From: Ectopseudomonas alcaliphila | GTDB lineage: Bacteria > Pseudomonadota > Gammaproteobacteria > Pseudomonadales > Pseudomonadaceae | Assembly (NCBI RefSeq): GCF_900101755.1 | Contig: NZ_FNAE01000001.1 | Span: forward strand, 1,116,001-1,180,000 | Direction of reading: 5' to 3' | DNA: 64,000 nucleotides | Shown here: one piece after another, positions 13,908-27,359 of the stretch | Layout of the letters: every line of letters starts with the position of its first letter | Numbering within the stretch: the first letter of the stretch is position 1 | Made by a program: the position numbers and the translations under genes | The notes under the pieces: model-generated | Databases searched by the model: none | What the model was told of the DNA's origin: nothing | What the model saw: only the letters and a program-made list of their open reading frames with translations

Positions 13908-14363
13908 ATGACGTTTCGTCCCTTGCCGGCCCAGGCACCCGCTACGCTGCTACGCGAAGCCAAGCCCCTGAAAGCGCTGTTCGGTCAGGCGCAACGCCTT
14001 ACCCACCTACAGCGTCTTGTCGATAGCCAGCTACAGCCTGCTGCCCGGGAACACTGTCATGTAGCGTCCTGGCGCGACGGCTGTTTGCTATTGATCGTGA
14101 CCGATGGCCACTGGGCAACACGCCTGCGTTATCAGCAGAGAAGACTGCAACGACAACTACAGGCGCTCGAAGAATTCGCGACCTTAACGAAAATCATGTT
14201 CAAGGTGCAACCTCAAGGCGGCCAGAATCGTGGAACCGGTCGCACCTTGCACTTGTCGAATAGCGCCGCGCAAAGTATCCAGGCGACAGCCGAAGGCATC
14301 AGCGACCCCAGGCTGCGCGCGGCACTTGAGCGCCTGGCCAGTCATACGCAGAAGAGCGAATAA
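13908..14363 (+). CDS. dciA: DciA family protein (DUF721), replicative helicase loader
   Basis: 151-residue basic protein of the DUF721/DciA family. DciA recruits or loads DnaB helicase in bacteria that lack DnaC, which includes Pseudomonas (established for the family). The N-terminal domain contains LQRLVDSQLQPAAREHC and a WRDGCLLLIVTDGHWATRLRY core, the KH-like part; the C-terminal tail is glutamine- and arginine-rich. It is transcribed away from the M23 peptidase gene and converges on lpxC. The position next to secA and lpxC is conserved in Pseudomonas. Confidence 0.85.
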   Translation: MTFRPLPAQAPATLLREAKPLKALFGQAQRLTHLQRLVDSQLQPAAREHCHVASWRDGCLLLIVTDGHWATRLRYQQRRLQRQLQALEEFATLTKIMFKVQPQGGQNRGTGRTLHLSNSAAQSIQATAEGISDPRLRAALERLASHTQKSE

Positions 14364-14467
14364 CGCCCGTCCTCCGTTCGTCGGCGTGCTTCACTTCGCC
14401 GCACTCGCCAGGTAAATGGCGCCATAAATTCTCCTGAACAGCTCATTCACCCCAAACGCCACAGCAT

Positions 14468-14491
14468 AAAAAAGGCCACCCGAAGGTGGCC
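14468..14491 (-). terminator. Rho-independent terminator of the dcw-lpxC operon
   Basis: GGCCACC (14474-14480) pairs with GGTGGCC (14485-14491) around a four-base loop that reads TTCG on the minus strand, followed there by six T. It lies 28 bases past the lpxC stop. It is the clear end of the division/cell-wall cluster and faces the convergent dciA gene. Confidence 0.9.
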
Positions 14492-14519
14492 TCAAATTAA
14501 AGCTGGAAAGAGAGTAGGT

Positions 14520-15449
<930 letters not shown>

Positions 15450-15482
15450 CTAGTTGCGAACTGTTTTCAACAATGGTCGGGA

Positions 15483-15491
15483 ATGATAGCA
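15483..15491 (-). promoter_or_regulatory. Candidate extended -10 promoter for lpxC
   Basis: On the minus strand TGCTATCAT (an extended -10, TGn-TATCAT) lies about 50 bases upstream of the lpxC start in the ftsZ-lpxC gap. No good -35 is visible at the right distance, as expected for extended -10 promoters. It would allow lpxC to be expressed apart from the dcw transcript. Confidence 0.4.
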
Positions 15492-15542
15492 GAACCGACC
15501 TTTGCTGAACACCAATCACCCATATACTCCTGATAAATTCCA

Positions 15543-16736
15543 TCAATCAGCCTGGCGACGCAGGAAAGCCGGAATATCCAGGTAATCGAGGTCATCCTGG
15601 GTATTGAGCTTGGCTGCAGTGGCCGCACCGCCATGACTCTGACGCTGCACGGTCGGACGCTCGTAGTCCTTGTAGTTGACCGACTGCTCGCTGCGCGGCT
15701 GCGCGGCAGGCTGCTGGGCAACCGGCTGGCTGACGGCTACCTGCACGGTGTTGTCGACCACCTTGACCGGCTTCTCCATGCGCGCGCCGAGGCCGGTAGC
15801 GACCACGGTGACGTGCAGTTCGTCGCGCATGTCGGCATCGATCACGGTGCCGACCTTGACGGTGGCGTGCTCGGAAGCGAACTGTTCGATGATGTTACCC
15901 ACGTCGGAGTACTCACCCAGGGACAGGTCCGGACCGGCAGTGATGTTCACCAGAATGCCGCGCGCACCCTGCAGGTTGACGTCTTCCAGCAACGGGTTGC
16001 GGATCGCCGCCTCGGTGGCTTCACGCGCACGGTTCGGACCGCTGGCGCAGCCAGTGCCCATCATGGCCATGCCCATTTCGCTCATCACGGTTTTCACGTC
16101 GGCGAAGTCGACGTTGATCATGCCCGGACGCTTGATGATGTCGGAGATACCGCGCACGGCACCAGCCAACACGTCGTCAGCCTTGGCAAAGGCGGACAAC
16201 AGGCTTGCATCCTTGCCGAGGATGGTCAGCAGCTTTTCGTTGGGGATGGTGATCAGCGAGTCGACGCTCTCGGACAGCGCGCGGATGCCTTCATCGGCGA
16301 TGACCATGCGCTTCTTGCCCTCGAACGGGAACGGACGGGTGACCACGGCCACGGTGAGGATGCCCATTTCCTTGGCGACCTCGGCGATCACCGGCGCAGC
16401 GCCGGTACCGGTACCGCCACCCATGCCGGTGGTGATGAACACCATGTCAGTGCCTTGCAGCACTTCGGCGATGCGCTCGCGGTCTTCCAGAGCGGCCTGA
16501 CGACCGACTTCCGGATTGGCGCCGGCACCCAGGCCTTTGGTCACGCCCGGGCCGAGCTGCAGCACGGTACGTGCGCCGATGTTCTTCAGCGCCTGCGCAT
16601 CGGTGTTGGCGCAGATGAACTCGACGCCCTCGATGTTGCTGACAGCCATGTGATTGACTGCGTTGCCGCCGCCACCACCGACACCGATTACTTTGATAAC
16701 CGCGCTTTGCGGAATGTTATCTACTAGTTCGAACAT
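15543..16736 (-). CDS. ftsZ: Cell division protein FtsZ
   Basis: Tubulin-like GTPase that forms the Z ring at midcell. 397 residues. The GTP-binding motif GGGTGTG is at 106-112, the catalytic T7 loop NVDFADVKTVM near 205-215, and a variable Q/A-rich linker precedes the C-terminal peptide LDYLDIPAFLRRQAD that binds FtsA and ZipA. It lies 42 bases after ftsA, in the standard order ftsQ-ftsA-ftsZ-lpxC. Confidence 0.99.
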   Translation of the reverse strand: MFELVDNIPQSAVIKVIGVGGGGGNAVNHMAVSNIEGVEFICANTDAQALKNIGARTVLQLGPGVTKGLGAGANPEVGRQAALEDRERIAEVLQGTDMVFITTGMGGGTGTGAAPVIAEVAKEMGILTVAVVTRPFPFEGKKRMVIADEGIRALSESVDSLITIPNEKLLTILGKDASLLSAFAKADDVLAGAVRGISDIIKRPGMINVDFADVKTVMSEMGMAMMGTGCASGPNRAREATEAAIRNPLLEDVNLQGARGILVNITAGPDLSLGEYSDVGNIIEQFASEHATVKVGTVIDADMRDELHVTVVATGLGARMEKPVKVVDNTVQVAVSQPVAQQPAAQPRSEQSVNYKDYERPTVQRQSHGGAATAAKLNTQDDLDYLDIPAFLRRQAD

Positions 16737-16778
16737 GATCCCTCTCCTTCCTTTCTAGTTGTAACGCCTACTGCAAAT

Positions 16779-18026
16779 TTAGAAATTGCCTTGCACCCAA
16801 CGCTTGATGCGTTCGAGTACCGGGGTTTTGTTTTCGTCCTGGTAAGGACTGCCCACCGACATGGAAATGCCATCGTTCTGCTTCTGCAGCCCGTACAACA
16901 GCAAACCCACACCGGTGGAATAAATCGGGTTGCGCACCACGTCGCCCATGCCCTTGACGCTGTGCGGTACGCCCAGTCGAACCGGCATGTGGAAAATTTC
17001 CTCGGCCAGCTCGACCGCGCCTTCCATCTTCGCCGTGCCGCCGGTCATGACGATGCCGGCCGGGATCAGGTCTTCGTAGCCACTGCGACGCAGTTCGGCC
17101 TGAACCAGGGTGAACAGCTCGTCGTAACGCGGCTCGACCACTTCGGCCAGGGACTGGCGCGAGAGATCACGCGGTGGGCGATCACCCACGCTCGGCACCT
17201 TGATGGTTTCGCCGGCACCAGCCAGCTTGGCCAGGGCACAGGCGTAGCGAATCTTGATTTCCTCGGCGTACTGGGTCGGCGTACGCAGGGCCATGGCGAT
17301 GTCGTTGGTGACCTGATCGCCAGCGATCGGGATCACCGCCGTGTGGCGAATGGCGCCTTCGGTGAAGATGGCGATATCGGTGGTACCGCCACCGATGTCC
17401 ACCAGGCACACGCCCAGTTCCTTCTCGTCCTCGGTCAGTACCGAGTAGGCTGAAGCCAGCTGCTCGAGAATGATGTCGTCGACTTCCAGGCCGCAGCGGC
17501 GCACACATTTCTCGATGTTCTGCGCGGCGTTCACGGCGCAGGTCACCACGTGCACCTTGGCTTCCAGGCGTACACCGGACATGCCCAGCGGCTCGCGCAC
17601 GCCCTCCTGGTTGTCGATCACATAGTCCTGCGCCAGGGTGTGCAGTACGCGCTGGTCCGCCGGAATCGCCACGGCCTGCGCAGCATCGAGCACGCGCTCG
17701 ATATCGGCCGGGCTCACTTCGCGATCACGGATGGCGACGATGCCGTGGCTGTTGAGGCTGCGGATATGGTTGCCGGCCACGCCGACAAACGCCGAGTGGA
17801 TACGGCAGCCGGCCATCAGCTGCGCCTCTTCCACCGCGCGCTGGATCGAGGCCACGGTGGACTCGATATTGACCACCACGCCCTTTTTCAGCCCGCGCGA
17901 CGGATGGGTGCCGATACCGACGATTTCCAGCTGGCCGTCGGCCGTCACCTCGCCCACCAGCGCCACCACCTTGGAGGTACCGATGTCCAGGCCAACGATC
18001 ATCTTGCCGCTCTGCGCGCTATTCAT
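16779..18026 (-). CDS. ftsA: Cell division protein FtsA
   Basis: Actin-like ATPase that tethers FtsZ to the membrane and recruits later division proteins. 415 residues. The phosphate-1 motif is GLDIGTSKVVALVG, phosphate-2 is CLVDIGGGTTDIAIF, and the adenosine region is GIVMTGGTAKMEG. The C-terminal amphipathic helix LERIKRWVQGNF is the membrane-targeting sequence. The start at 18026 follows a GGCAGGA site. It lies 15 bases after ftsQ. Confidence 0.98.
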   Translation of the reverse strand: MNSAQSGKMIVGLDIGTSKVVALVGEVTADGQLEIVGIGTHPSRGLKKGVVVNIESTVASIQRAVEEAQLMAGCRIHSAFVGVAGNHIRSLNSHGIVAIRDREVSPADIERVLDAAQAVAIPADQRVLHTLAQDYVIDNQEGVREPLGMSGVRLEAKVHVVTCAVNAAQNIEKCVRRCGLEVDDIILEQLASAYSVLTEDEKELGVCLVDIGGGTTDIAIFTEGAIRHTAVIPIAGDQVTNDIAMALRTPTQYAEEIKIRYACALAKLAGAGETIKVPSVGDRPPRDLSRQSLAEVVEPRYDELFTLVQAELRRSGYEDLIPAGIVMTGGTAKMEGAVELAEEIFHMPVRLGVPHSVKGMGDVVRNPIYSTGVGLLLYGLQKQNDGISMSVGSPYQDENKTPVLERIKRWVQGNF

Positions 18027-18041
18027 TAGTCCTGCCTCTCC

Positions 18042-18908
18042 TCAATTCACTTTCTGCGCGGCCGCAGCCGGCTCCACCGGCTCACGCCAGGCCACGGCCA
18101 GACCGTTGGCATAACGCAGGTCGATGCGCGCGATGTTCGCGCTCTGTTCTTTCAGTTCCCGCTCATAGATGGCGGCGAAACGACGCATTTTTTCCACCAC
18201 GTGATCACGCCCCAGCAGGATGTCGATGCGCTGGCCGCTGGCGTTCTCGGTGGCCGAGAGGAACCAGCTGCCGCGCTCGCGCAACTGCAGCCCGACCACG
18301 GTGAAGCCCATCGGTCGTAGCAGTTGGCTGAGCATCTGGTACTGCTGCATCACCTTGGGCTGCGCCCGCTTCGGGCCGGACAGCTGCGGCAGATGCTGGT
18401 AGTTGTCCAGCTCCTGTGGCGCGAACGCCTGGCCCTGGTTGTTGAGCAGCGCCTCGTCGCCCCAACGGGCGATGGGCAGTTGTTCTTCCAGACTCACGTC
18501 GATCTGATCCGGCCAGACGCGACGCACTTCGGCATGAGCGATCCAGGGCATGCGCTCGAGCTCTTCGCGCATACCGCGCAGGTCAGCGCTGAAGAAGCTC
18601 GCTTCGATAAACGGCGCGATCCGCCGCTGCACCGCCTGCTGGCTGACGTAAGCCAGATCGCCCTGCACGCTGATGCGCGCGATCGGGCGGTCGGCGTAGG
18701 GCAGCAGACGCTGTGCGCCTTCATAGGCGCCGAACCCCAAACCGACCAGAACCAGCGGCCAAAGCAGCTTTCCTGCCCAGGAGAAATCCGCCTTGGGCAT
18801 ACGCAGACGCATCGGCTCCTTGGCCACCAGACGGCTGGCGCCACGCGGCGCGGGCTTGCCGCGTTGCGGAGCCCTCAGCGAGTCCTGATGACGCAGAGCG
18901 ATGCTCAT
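18042..18908 (-). CDS. ftsQ: Cell division protein FtsQ
   Basis: Bitopic inner-membrane division protein of the FtsQLB complex. 288 residues: a long basic cytoplasmic tail (1-45), one membrane helix (about 46-66, [17 protein letters not shown]), a POTRA domain (about 77-145, beginning [15 protein letters not shown]) and the beta domain. It follows ddl by three bases and is probably translated from overlapping signals in ddl. Confidence 0.95.
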   Translation of the reverse strand: MSIALRHQDSLRAPQRGKPAPRGASRLVAKEPMRLRMPKADFSWAGKLLWPLVLVGLGFGAYEGAQRLLPYADRPIARISVQGDLAYVSQQAVQRRIAPFIEASFFSADLRGMREELERMPWIAHAEVRRVWPDQIDVSLEEQLPIARWGDEALLNNQGQAFAPQELDNYQHLPQLSGPKRAQPKVMQQYQMLSQLLRPMGFTVVGLQLRERGSWFLSATENASGQRIDILLGRDHVVEKMRRFAAIYERELKEQSANIARIDLRYANGLAVAWREPVEPAAAAQKVN

Positions 18909-18911
18909 CGC

Positions 18912-21284
<2,373 letters not shown>

Positions 21285-21292
<8 letters not shown>

Positions 21293-22355
21293 GCATCACC
21301 TCCTGGCAGATGTCGACCACCGTGCGGGTGGCATCGGGCTTGGCCAGGCGACGCGCAGTGGCGCCCATGACATTGAGTTTTTCCAGGTGCATCAGAACCT
21401 CGGTGAGCTGCGCGGCAAGCGTGTCCGCGTCAGTGGCATGTTGCGCAAGAAGGACTGCAGCGCCCTCCTTCGCCAGGTATTCGGCATTGCGGCTCTGGTG
21501 GTCGTCGATGGCGTGCGGCAGCGGCACCAGAAACGACGGCAGACCCGCGGCAGCCAGCTCGCTGACGGTCAGTGCGCCAGCGCGGCAAACCACCAGATCG
21601 GCCCAGCCATAAGCGCGAGCCATGTCCTTGATGAAGGGCGCGACCTCGGCTTCGACCGCAGCATCGCGATAACGCTCCGCAGTGATTTCGGCATGTTGTT
21701 TACCAGCCTGATGGAACACCTGCGGACGCACGTCAGCGGCAATTTTCCCCAGCGCGGCCGGTAGCAATTTGTTCAGCGGCTCGGCGCCCAGGCTGCCGCC
21801 CAGCACCAGCAATTTCGGCTTGCGCCCGGCCAGCGGTTCGCGCGGCGTTTCCAGGAACAGCTCCTCACGCACCGGGTTACCGGTGGTGCGCCGCTTGTCG
21901 GAAGCGCCGAAGGTGTTCGGGAAGGCCTCGCAGATGCGCGTGGCGATACGCGACAGCAGACGATTGGCGGTGCCGGCCACGGCGTTCTGCTCATGGATCA
22001 CCAGCGGTATACCGGCCATACGTGCAGCCAGGCCGCCGGGACCTGTGACGTAGCCGCCCATGCCCAGCACGCACACCGGCTGCAGCTCACGCACGATACG
22101 ACGCGCCTGCAGCAGCGAACGCAGCAGCTGGAAAGGCGCCTTGAGCAAGGACAACTTGCCCTTGCCACGCAGGCCGCTGACGTTGATCAGGTGCAGCGGC
22201 AGGCCCGCCTGCGGCACCAGTTCGTTCTCGATGCCGCGCGGCGTGCCCAGCCAGTGCACGGCGTAACCGCGCGCCTGGAACTCGCGAGCGCAGGCCAGCG
22301 CCGGGAACACGTGGCCACCGGTACCGCCGGCCATGATCAGCACATTACCGCGCAT
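21285..22355 (-). CDS. murG: Lipid II synthase MurG (GlcNAc transferase)
   Basis: Membrane-associated glycosyltransferase (GT28) that adds GlcNAc to lipid I to give lipid II. 356 residues. It begins [20 protein letters not shown], with the glycine-rich loop that meets the lipid carrier. The UDP-GlcNAc site includes [10 protein letters not shown] and [19 protein letters not shown] chose 22355 rather than the upstream ATG at 22373 because GAGGAGG lies six bases before it and the N terminus matches the family. It overlaps the end of ftsW by 11 bases. Confidence 0.97.
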
Positions 22356-23553
22356 GGCTGACCTCCTCGGCAAAATCCGCTTCGGTGAAATCCACGTCCT
22401 CGTTACCCAGTATGTTGCGCCGCTCCCACTCGATACGCAGCAGCAGCGCCAGACTCACGCAGCAGATCACCAGCGACGAGCCGCCGTAGCTGAGGAACGG
22501 CAGGGTCAGGCCCTTGGTCGGTAACAGACCGGTGTTCACCCCGATATTGATCAGGAACTGACCGATCCACAGGAACGCCAGACCGTAGGCGACATAGGCG
22601 GAGAAGAACTGCTTGGCCTTCTCGGCCCACAGACCGATGTACAGCGCACGCACACTGACGAAGACGAACAGCGCCAGGGTCGCCAACGCGCCAACCAGGC
22701 CGAGCTCCTCGGCCAACACGGAGAACACGAAGTCGGTGTGGGCTTCCGGCAGGTAGAACTGTTTCTGAATGCTGTTGCCCAGACCCACGCCGAACCACTC
22801 GCCGCGGCCGAAAGCGATCAACGCCTGGGTCAGCTGATAACCAGAGCCGTATTGGTCGGCCCAGGGATCGGTAAAGGTGATCAGACGCTGCAGGCGGTAC
22901 TCCTGGGTCTGCACCAGGACGAACACCGCACCGACTGCCAGGACCACCATCAGACCGAAGCGCAGCATGCCGACGCCACCGAGGAACAGCATGGCCATGG
23001 CCGACCCCATCATCACCACGGTGGCGCCAAAGTCCGGCTCCAGCAGCAACAGGCCTGCCATTGGCAGCAGCACGACGAAAGGCTTGAAGAAACCGGCCCA
23101 GCTCTCGCGCACCTCTTCCTGACGACGCACCAGGTAACCGGCCAGGTAGACCACCACGAACACCTTGGCGATTTCCGACGGCTGCACGTTGAAGGCGCCG
23201 AAGCCGATCCAGCGCCGCGCACCGTTGACCTCACGGCCAATTCCCGGCACCAGCACCAGCACCAGCAAGGCGAAAGCCGCCAGCAGCATGATCCAGCCGT
23301 AACGCTGCCAGATGTTCATCGGCACCATCAGCACTACGCCAGCGGCGCCGAGGCCGATGACCAGGTAAATCAGATGGCGAATCATGTGATAGAGCGGGCT
23401 ACCGGTCTGTGCAGCGGCCACCTCCGAAGACGCCGAAGCGATCATCACCAGGCCGAGGCCGAGCAGGCCCAGGCAACCGGCCAGCAGCGGGAAGTCCAGA
23501 TCGAGGCCGCGCCCCAGGAGCGGCGAGGGGCGAATCTGCAGGAAGGACAGCAT
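22345..23553 (-). CDS. ftsW: SEDS-family septal peptidoglycan polymerase FtsW
   Basis: Polytopic (about ten TM) SEDS glycosyltransferase that works with FtsI at the septum. 402 residues. Signature segments are GREVNGARRWIGFG, the QLTQALIAFGRGEWFGVGLG loop, and HTDFVFSVLAEELGL, whose Asp is the conserved residue required for polymerisation in SEDS proteins. The C terminus has the LPFLSYGGSSL motif. It starts on the murD stop (one-base overlap). Confidence 0.97.
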   Translation of the reverse strand: MLSFLQIRPSPLLGRGLDLDFPLLAGCLGLLGLGLVMIASASSEVAAAQTGSPLYHMIRHLIYLVIGLGAAGVVLMVPMNIWQRYGWIMLLAAFALLVLVLVPGIGREVNGARRWIGFGAFNVQPSEIAKVFVVVYLAGYLVRRQEEVRESWAGFFKPFVVLLPMAGLLLLEPDFGATVVMMGSAMAMLFLGGVGMLRFGLMVVLAVGAVFVLVQTQEYRLQRLITFTDPWADQYGSGYQLTQALIAFGRGEWFGVGLGNSIQKQFYLPEAHTDFVFSVLAEELGLVGALATLALFVFVSVRALYIGLWAEKAKQFFSAYVAYGLAFLWIGQFLINIGVNTGLLPTKGLTLPFLSYGGSSLVICCVSLALLLRIEWERRNILGNEDVDFTEADFAEEVSHAR

Positions 23554-24899
23554 CAGACGAGCCCCTCCACAGCCTGGGCGAACAGGCGCCCGCGCTCTTC
23601 GAAGTTGTTGAACATGTCCAGGCTGGCGCAGGCCGGCGACAACAGCACGGCATCGCCGGCCTCGGCCAGCTCGCTGCAGCGCTGCACGGCTTCTTCCAGG
23701 CTCGCTACCCGCACCTGCGGCACGGCGTCACCAAGAGTGTCGGCCAAGCGCTGAGCATCACGCCCCAGCAGCACCACCGCGCGGCAGAAACGCGCGACCG
23801 GATTCTTCAGCGCGGTGAAATCGGCGCCCTTGCCGTCGCCGCCAGCGATCAGCACCAGCTTGCCGGCGATATCCGCGCCCAGGCCTTCGATGGCTGCCAG
23901 TGCGGCACCGACGTTGGTGGCCTTGGAGTCGTCGTAGTAATTCACCCCGGCACGCTCACCGACCCATTGGCAACGGTGTGGCAAACCGGCGAACTGACGC
24001 AGGGAGCTCAGCATGGCCTCCATCGGCAGGCCCACGGCATGGCCGAGCGCCAGCGCCGCCAGGGCGTTGGACTGGTTGTGCGCACCACGGATCTTCAGCT
24101 CGCTCACCGGCAGCAGCGCCTCGAAGCGAAACGCCAGGGATTTCTCGCCGTTCTCTTCGAGCAGGCCGAAGCGTTTGAAATCAGGTTTGCCCAGGCCAAA
24201 TTCCCAGCAGGTCACCTGGTCAGCGATCAGCGGGCGCGACAGCGCGTCGTCACGGTTGATCACCACCTGACGGGCGCCACGGAAGATCCTGTGCTTGGCC
24301 AGGTGATAGGCCGGCAGGCCGCTGTAGCGGTCCATGTGGTCTTCGCTGATGTTCAGGCAGGTGGCCACTTCGGCGTTGAGTTGATCGGTGGTCTCCAGCT
24401 GGAAGCTGGACAACTCCAGTACATACAGCTCGACGTCGTCGGCCAGCAGATCCAGCGCCGGCGTACCCAGGTTGCCACCCACGGCGACGCGCTTGCCGGC
24501 AGCGACGGCCATCTCGCCGACCAGGGTGGTGACGGTGCTCTTGGCGTTGGAGCCGGTGATGGCGACTATCGGTGCCTTGGCGTGGCGGGCGAACAGGTCG
24601 ATATCGCCGGACAGCTTCACCCCACGCGCAGCGGCTTCGGCGAGCGCCGGCGTGGCCACGGCCAGGCCCGGACTCACGTACAGTTCCGAGGCGCGGCAGA
24701 GGAAGTCCACGTCCAGCTCGCCGCAACGTACTTCCACCTGCGGGTAGTCACGCTTGAGCGTCTCCAGCTCCGGCGGGTTCGCGCGCGTATCGGCCACGGC
24801 AAAGCGCACGCCCTGCTGCGCCAGGAAGCGCACCAGGGACATGCCGCTCTTGCCGAGGCCGACAACGATGCGGAACTGGTCGGAAGCGATCAATGACAC
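23553..24899 (-). CDS. murD: UDP-N-acetylmuramoyl-L-alanine--D-glutamate ligase
   Basis: Adds D-Glu to UDP-MurNAc-L-Ala. 448 residues. The N-terminal domain has IVVGLGKSGMSLVRFL, the C-terminal domain has YYDDSKATNVGAALAA, and LSPACASLDMFNNFEERG closes the protein. The ATP loop reads ITGSNAKSTVTTLV: the glycine usually found before the lysine (GSNGKST in E. coli) is alanine, encoded by GCC. I recall the same change in P. aeruginosa MurD, so it is probably a genus trait and not loss of function. The gene lies six bases after mraY. Confidence 0.97.
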   Translation of the reverse strand: MSLIASDQFRIVVGLGKSGMSLVRFLAQQGVRFAVADTRANPPELETLKRDYPQVEVRCGELDVDFLCRASELYVSPGLAVATPALAEAAARGVKLSGDIDLFARHAKAPIVAITGSNAKSTVTTLVGEMAVAAGKRVAVGGNLGTPALDLLADDVELYVLELSSFQLETTDQLNAEVATCLNISEDHMDRYSGLPAYHLAKHRIFRGARQVVINRDDALSRPLIADQVTCWEFGLGKPDFKRFGLLEENGEKSLAFRFEALLPVSELKIRGAHNQSNALAALALGHAVGLPMEAMLSSLRQFAGLPHRCQWVGERAGVNYYDDSKATNVGAALAAIEGLGADIAGKLVLIAGGDGKGADFTALKNPVARFCRAVVLLGRDAQRLADTLGDAVPQVRVASLEEAVQRCSELAEAGDAVLLSPACASLDMFNNFEERGRLFAQAVEGLV

Positions 24900-24905
24900 G
24901 CTCTA

Positions 24906-25988
24906 TTACCTCAGTTTCAGGGTGGCCAGGCCGATCAGCACGAGAATCACGGTGATGATCCAGAAACGGACGATCACGCGCGGCTCAGGCCAGCCCTTGA
25001 GTTCGAAATGGTGGTGAATCGGTGCCATGCGGAACACGCGCTTGCCGGTCAGCTTGAAGCTGGCGACCTGGATGATCACCGACAGGGTTTCCATGACGAA
25101 CACGCCGCCCATGATGAACAGCACGACTTCCTGGCGGACGATCACGGCGATGGTGCCCAACGCGGCGCCGAGCGCCAGCGCGCCGACGTCCCCCATGAAC
25201 ACCTGCGCCGGGTAGGTGTTGAACCACAGAAAGCCCAGGCCGGCGCCAACCAGCGCGGCGCAGAACACGATCAGTTCACCGGCGCCCGGCACATAGGGAA
25301 TCAGCAGGTACTCGGCGAAGTTCACGTTGCCCGACAGGTAGCAGAAGATCGCCAGCGCACCGGCCACCATCACCGTGGGCAGGATGGCCAGGCCGTCGAG
25401 ACCGTCGGTGAGGTTCACCGCATTGCTGGTACCGACGATGACGAAGTAGGTCAGCACCACGAAGCCAGCGCCCAGGGGAATGGCGACGTCCTTCAGCAAC
25501 GGCAGGATCAGGGTGGTCTCCACCGGGCTCTGCGCGGTCATATAAAGGAAGACAGCTGCAGCCAGGCCGAACACCGACTGCCAGAAATACTTCCAGCGGC
25601 TCGGCAGACCGCGCGAGTTCTTCTCGATCACCTTGCGGTAGTCATCGACCCAACCAATGGCGCCGAACAGCAGGGTCACGGCCAGCACCACCCAGACGTA
25701 GCGGTTGGTCAGGTCGGCCCAGAGCAACGTACTTACGGTGATGGCGCTGAGGATCAGCGCACCGCCCATGGTCGGCGTGCCCTTCTTCGACAGGTGCGAC
25801 TGCGGGCCATCGTGGCGCACCGCCTGGCCGATCTGACGTACCTGCAGGGTGCGGATCATCCATGGGCCGAGCCACAGCGACAGCGCCAGGGCGGTGAGCA
25901 CGCCAAGAATGCCGCGCAGGGTCAGGTACTGAAAGACCGCGAAGCCCTTGTGGAACTGTTGCAGGTACTCCGCCAGCAGCAGCAGCAT
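24906..25988 (-). CDS. mraY: Phospho-N-acetylmuramoyl-pentapeptide transferase
   Basis: Polytopic inner-membrane enzyme (about ten TM) making lipid I from UDP-MurNAc-pentapeptide and undecaprenyl phosphate. 360 residues. Conserved motifs: [14 protein letters not shown] with catalytic aspartates, [11 protein letters not shown], and the cytosolic [11 protein letters not shown] loop. It abuts murF with no gap and precedes murD by six bases. Confidence 0.98.
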   Translation of the reverse strand: MLLLLAEYLQQFHKGFAVFQYLTLRGILGVLTALALSLWLGPWMIRTLQVRQIGQAVRHDGPQSHLSKKGTPTMGGALILSAITVSTLLWADLTNRYVWVVLAVTLLFGAIGWVDDYRKVIEKNSRGLPSRWKYFWQSVFGLAAAVFLYMTAQSPVETTLILPLLKDVAIPLGAGFVVLTYFVIVGTSNAVNLTDGLDGLAILPTVMVAGALAIFCYLSGNVNFAEYLLIPYVPGAGELIVFCAALVGAGLGFLWFNTYPAQVFMGDVGALALGAALGTIAVIVRQEVVLFIMGGVFVMETLSVIIQVASFKLTGKRVFRMAPIHHHFELKGWPEPRVIVRFWIITVILVLIGLATLKLR

Positions 25989-27359
25989 TTAGTGAATCTC
26001 CCCAGATACGTCACACAGCGCCGCCACGACCTTGTCCATGGCTGCGCTGCGTGATCCCTTGATTAGTAGTGTGCTGCCGGCCTGTTCGGCGCGAAGCGCT
26101 TCGATCAGCTCGGCCTGATCGACGAAGTGGCGGCCTTTTGAGCCAAACTCCTCGACCGCAAAACGCATCAGCGGGCCAACGACATACAGCGCATCGACCT
26201 TGCCGGCGGCGTGGCGGCCGACATCGCGATGGCCCTTTTCGGCCCACTCGCCCAGCTCGCCCATGTCTCCCAGCACCAGAACGGTGCGACCGGAGAAGCC
26301 GGCGAGTATATCCACCGCCGCACACATGGACACCGGGTTGGCGTTGTAACTGTCGTCGATAACCCGTACGCCATTGGCTGCCAGATGCGCTACGGCGCGA
26401 CCCTTGACCGGCTGCAGGTTTTCCAATCCCTGGGCCATCGCGACCAACGGCATGCCCAGGGCATGAGCGGCAGCACAGGCAGCCAGCGCATTGGCCACGT
26501 TGTGCTCGCCCAGCAGGTTGAGCTGGATGCGCGCGCTGCCAGCAGGACTACGCAAGGTGAAACCCTGGCAGCCACGCTCGTCGCGAGCCAGATCGCTGCC
26601 GTGGAAGTCGGCGCGAGTGTCGCGCAAGGCAAAGCTCAGCACCTTGCGTCCAGCAGCGCGGCGCTGCCAGGTGAGGAAAGCCTTGTCATCCAGATTCAGC
26701 ACGGCCACGCCATCGCTCGGCAGGCCTTCGAGAATCTCGCCCTTGGCTTCCACGATCTTTTCAGGGCCGCCGAACTCGCCAACGTGGGCATTGCCGGCAT
26801 TGGTGATGATCGCCACTTGCGGCCGGGTCAGGCTGACGGTGTAGGCGATCTCGCCGACATGGTTGGCACCCAGCTCGATCACCCCGGCGCGATGTTCAGG
26901 TGCCAACTCCAGCAGGGTCAGCGGTGCGCCGAGATCATTGTTGAGGTTGCCGCGCGTGGCCAGCACCGCACCGTTCAGGGCGACACGCAGAATGGAAGCG
27001 AGCATCTCCTTGACGCTGGTCTTGCCACTGGAGCCGGTCACGGCAGCCAGCGGGCCGGCGAAGGCCTGGCGATTCAGCGCGCCCAGTTGACCGAGCGCCA
27101 TACGGGTATCAGCCACCAGCAACTGCGGCAGCGGCGCTCCCTCCACTTCACGTTCGACCAGCGCAGCAACCGCACCCTTGGCGGCGACGTCGGCCAGGTA
27201 GTCGTGGCCGTCGAAACGCGGCCCGGCCAGCGCCACGAACAGTTGCCCGGCAGCAATGGTACGGCTGTCGGTGCCCACTGCAGAGAAAGCGACATCGGCG
27301 CCGATCACCCGTGCGTTCAACTCACCAGCAACTTCGCTGAGCAGCCAGGGCTTAAGCAT
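25989..27359 (-). CDS. murF: UDP-MurNAc-tripeptide--D-Ala-D-Ala ligase
   Basis: Adds the D-Ala-D-Ala dipeptide, completing the cytoplasmic muropeptide. 456 residues. The ATP loop is VTGSSGKTSVKEML; other Mur-ligase marks are LGANHVGEIAYTVSL, VIDDSYNANPVSM and LVLGDMGELG. It overlaps the end of murE by eight bases and abuts mraY. Confidence 0.97.
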   Translation of the reverse strand: MLKPWLLSEVAGELNARVIGADVAFSAVGTDSRTIAAGQLFVALAGPRFDGHDYLADVAAKGAVAALVEREVEGAPLPQLLVADTRMALGQLGALNRQAFAGPLAAVTGSSGKTSVKEMLASILRVALNGAVLATRGNLNNDLGAPLTLLELAPEHRAGVIELGANHVGEIAYTVSLTRPQVAIITNAGNAHVGEFGGPEKIVEAKGEILEGLPSDGVAVLNLDDKAFLTWQRRAAGRKVLSFALRDTRADFHGSDLARDERGCQGFTLRSPAGSARIQLNLLGEHNVANALAACAAAHALGMPLVAMAQGLENLQPVKGRAVAHLAANGVRVIDDSYNANPVSMCAAVDILAGFSGRTVLVLGDMGELGEWAEKGHRDVGRHAAGKVDALYVVGPLMRFAVEEFGSKGRHFVDQAELIEALRAEQAGSTLLIKGSRSAAMDKVVAALCDVSGEIH

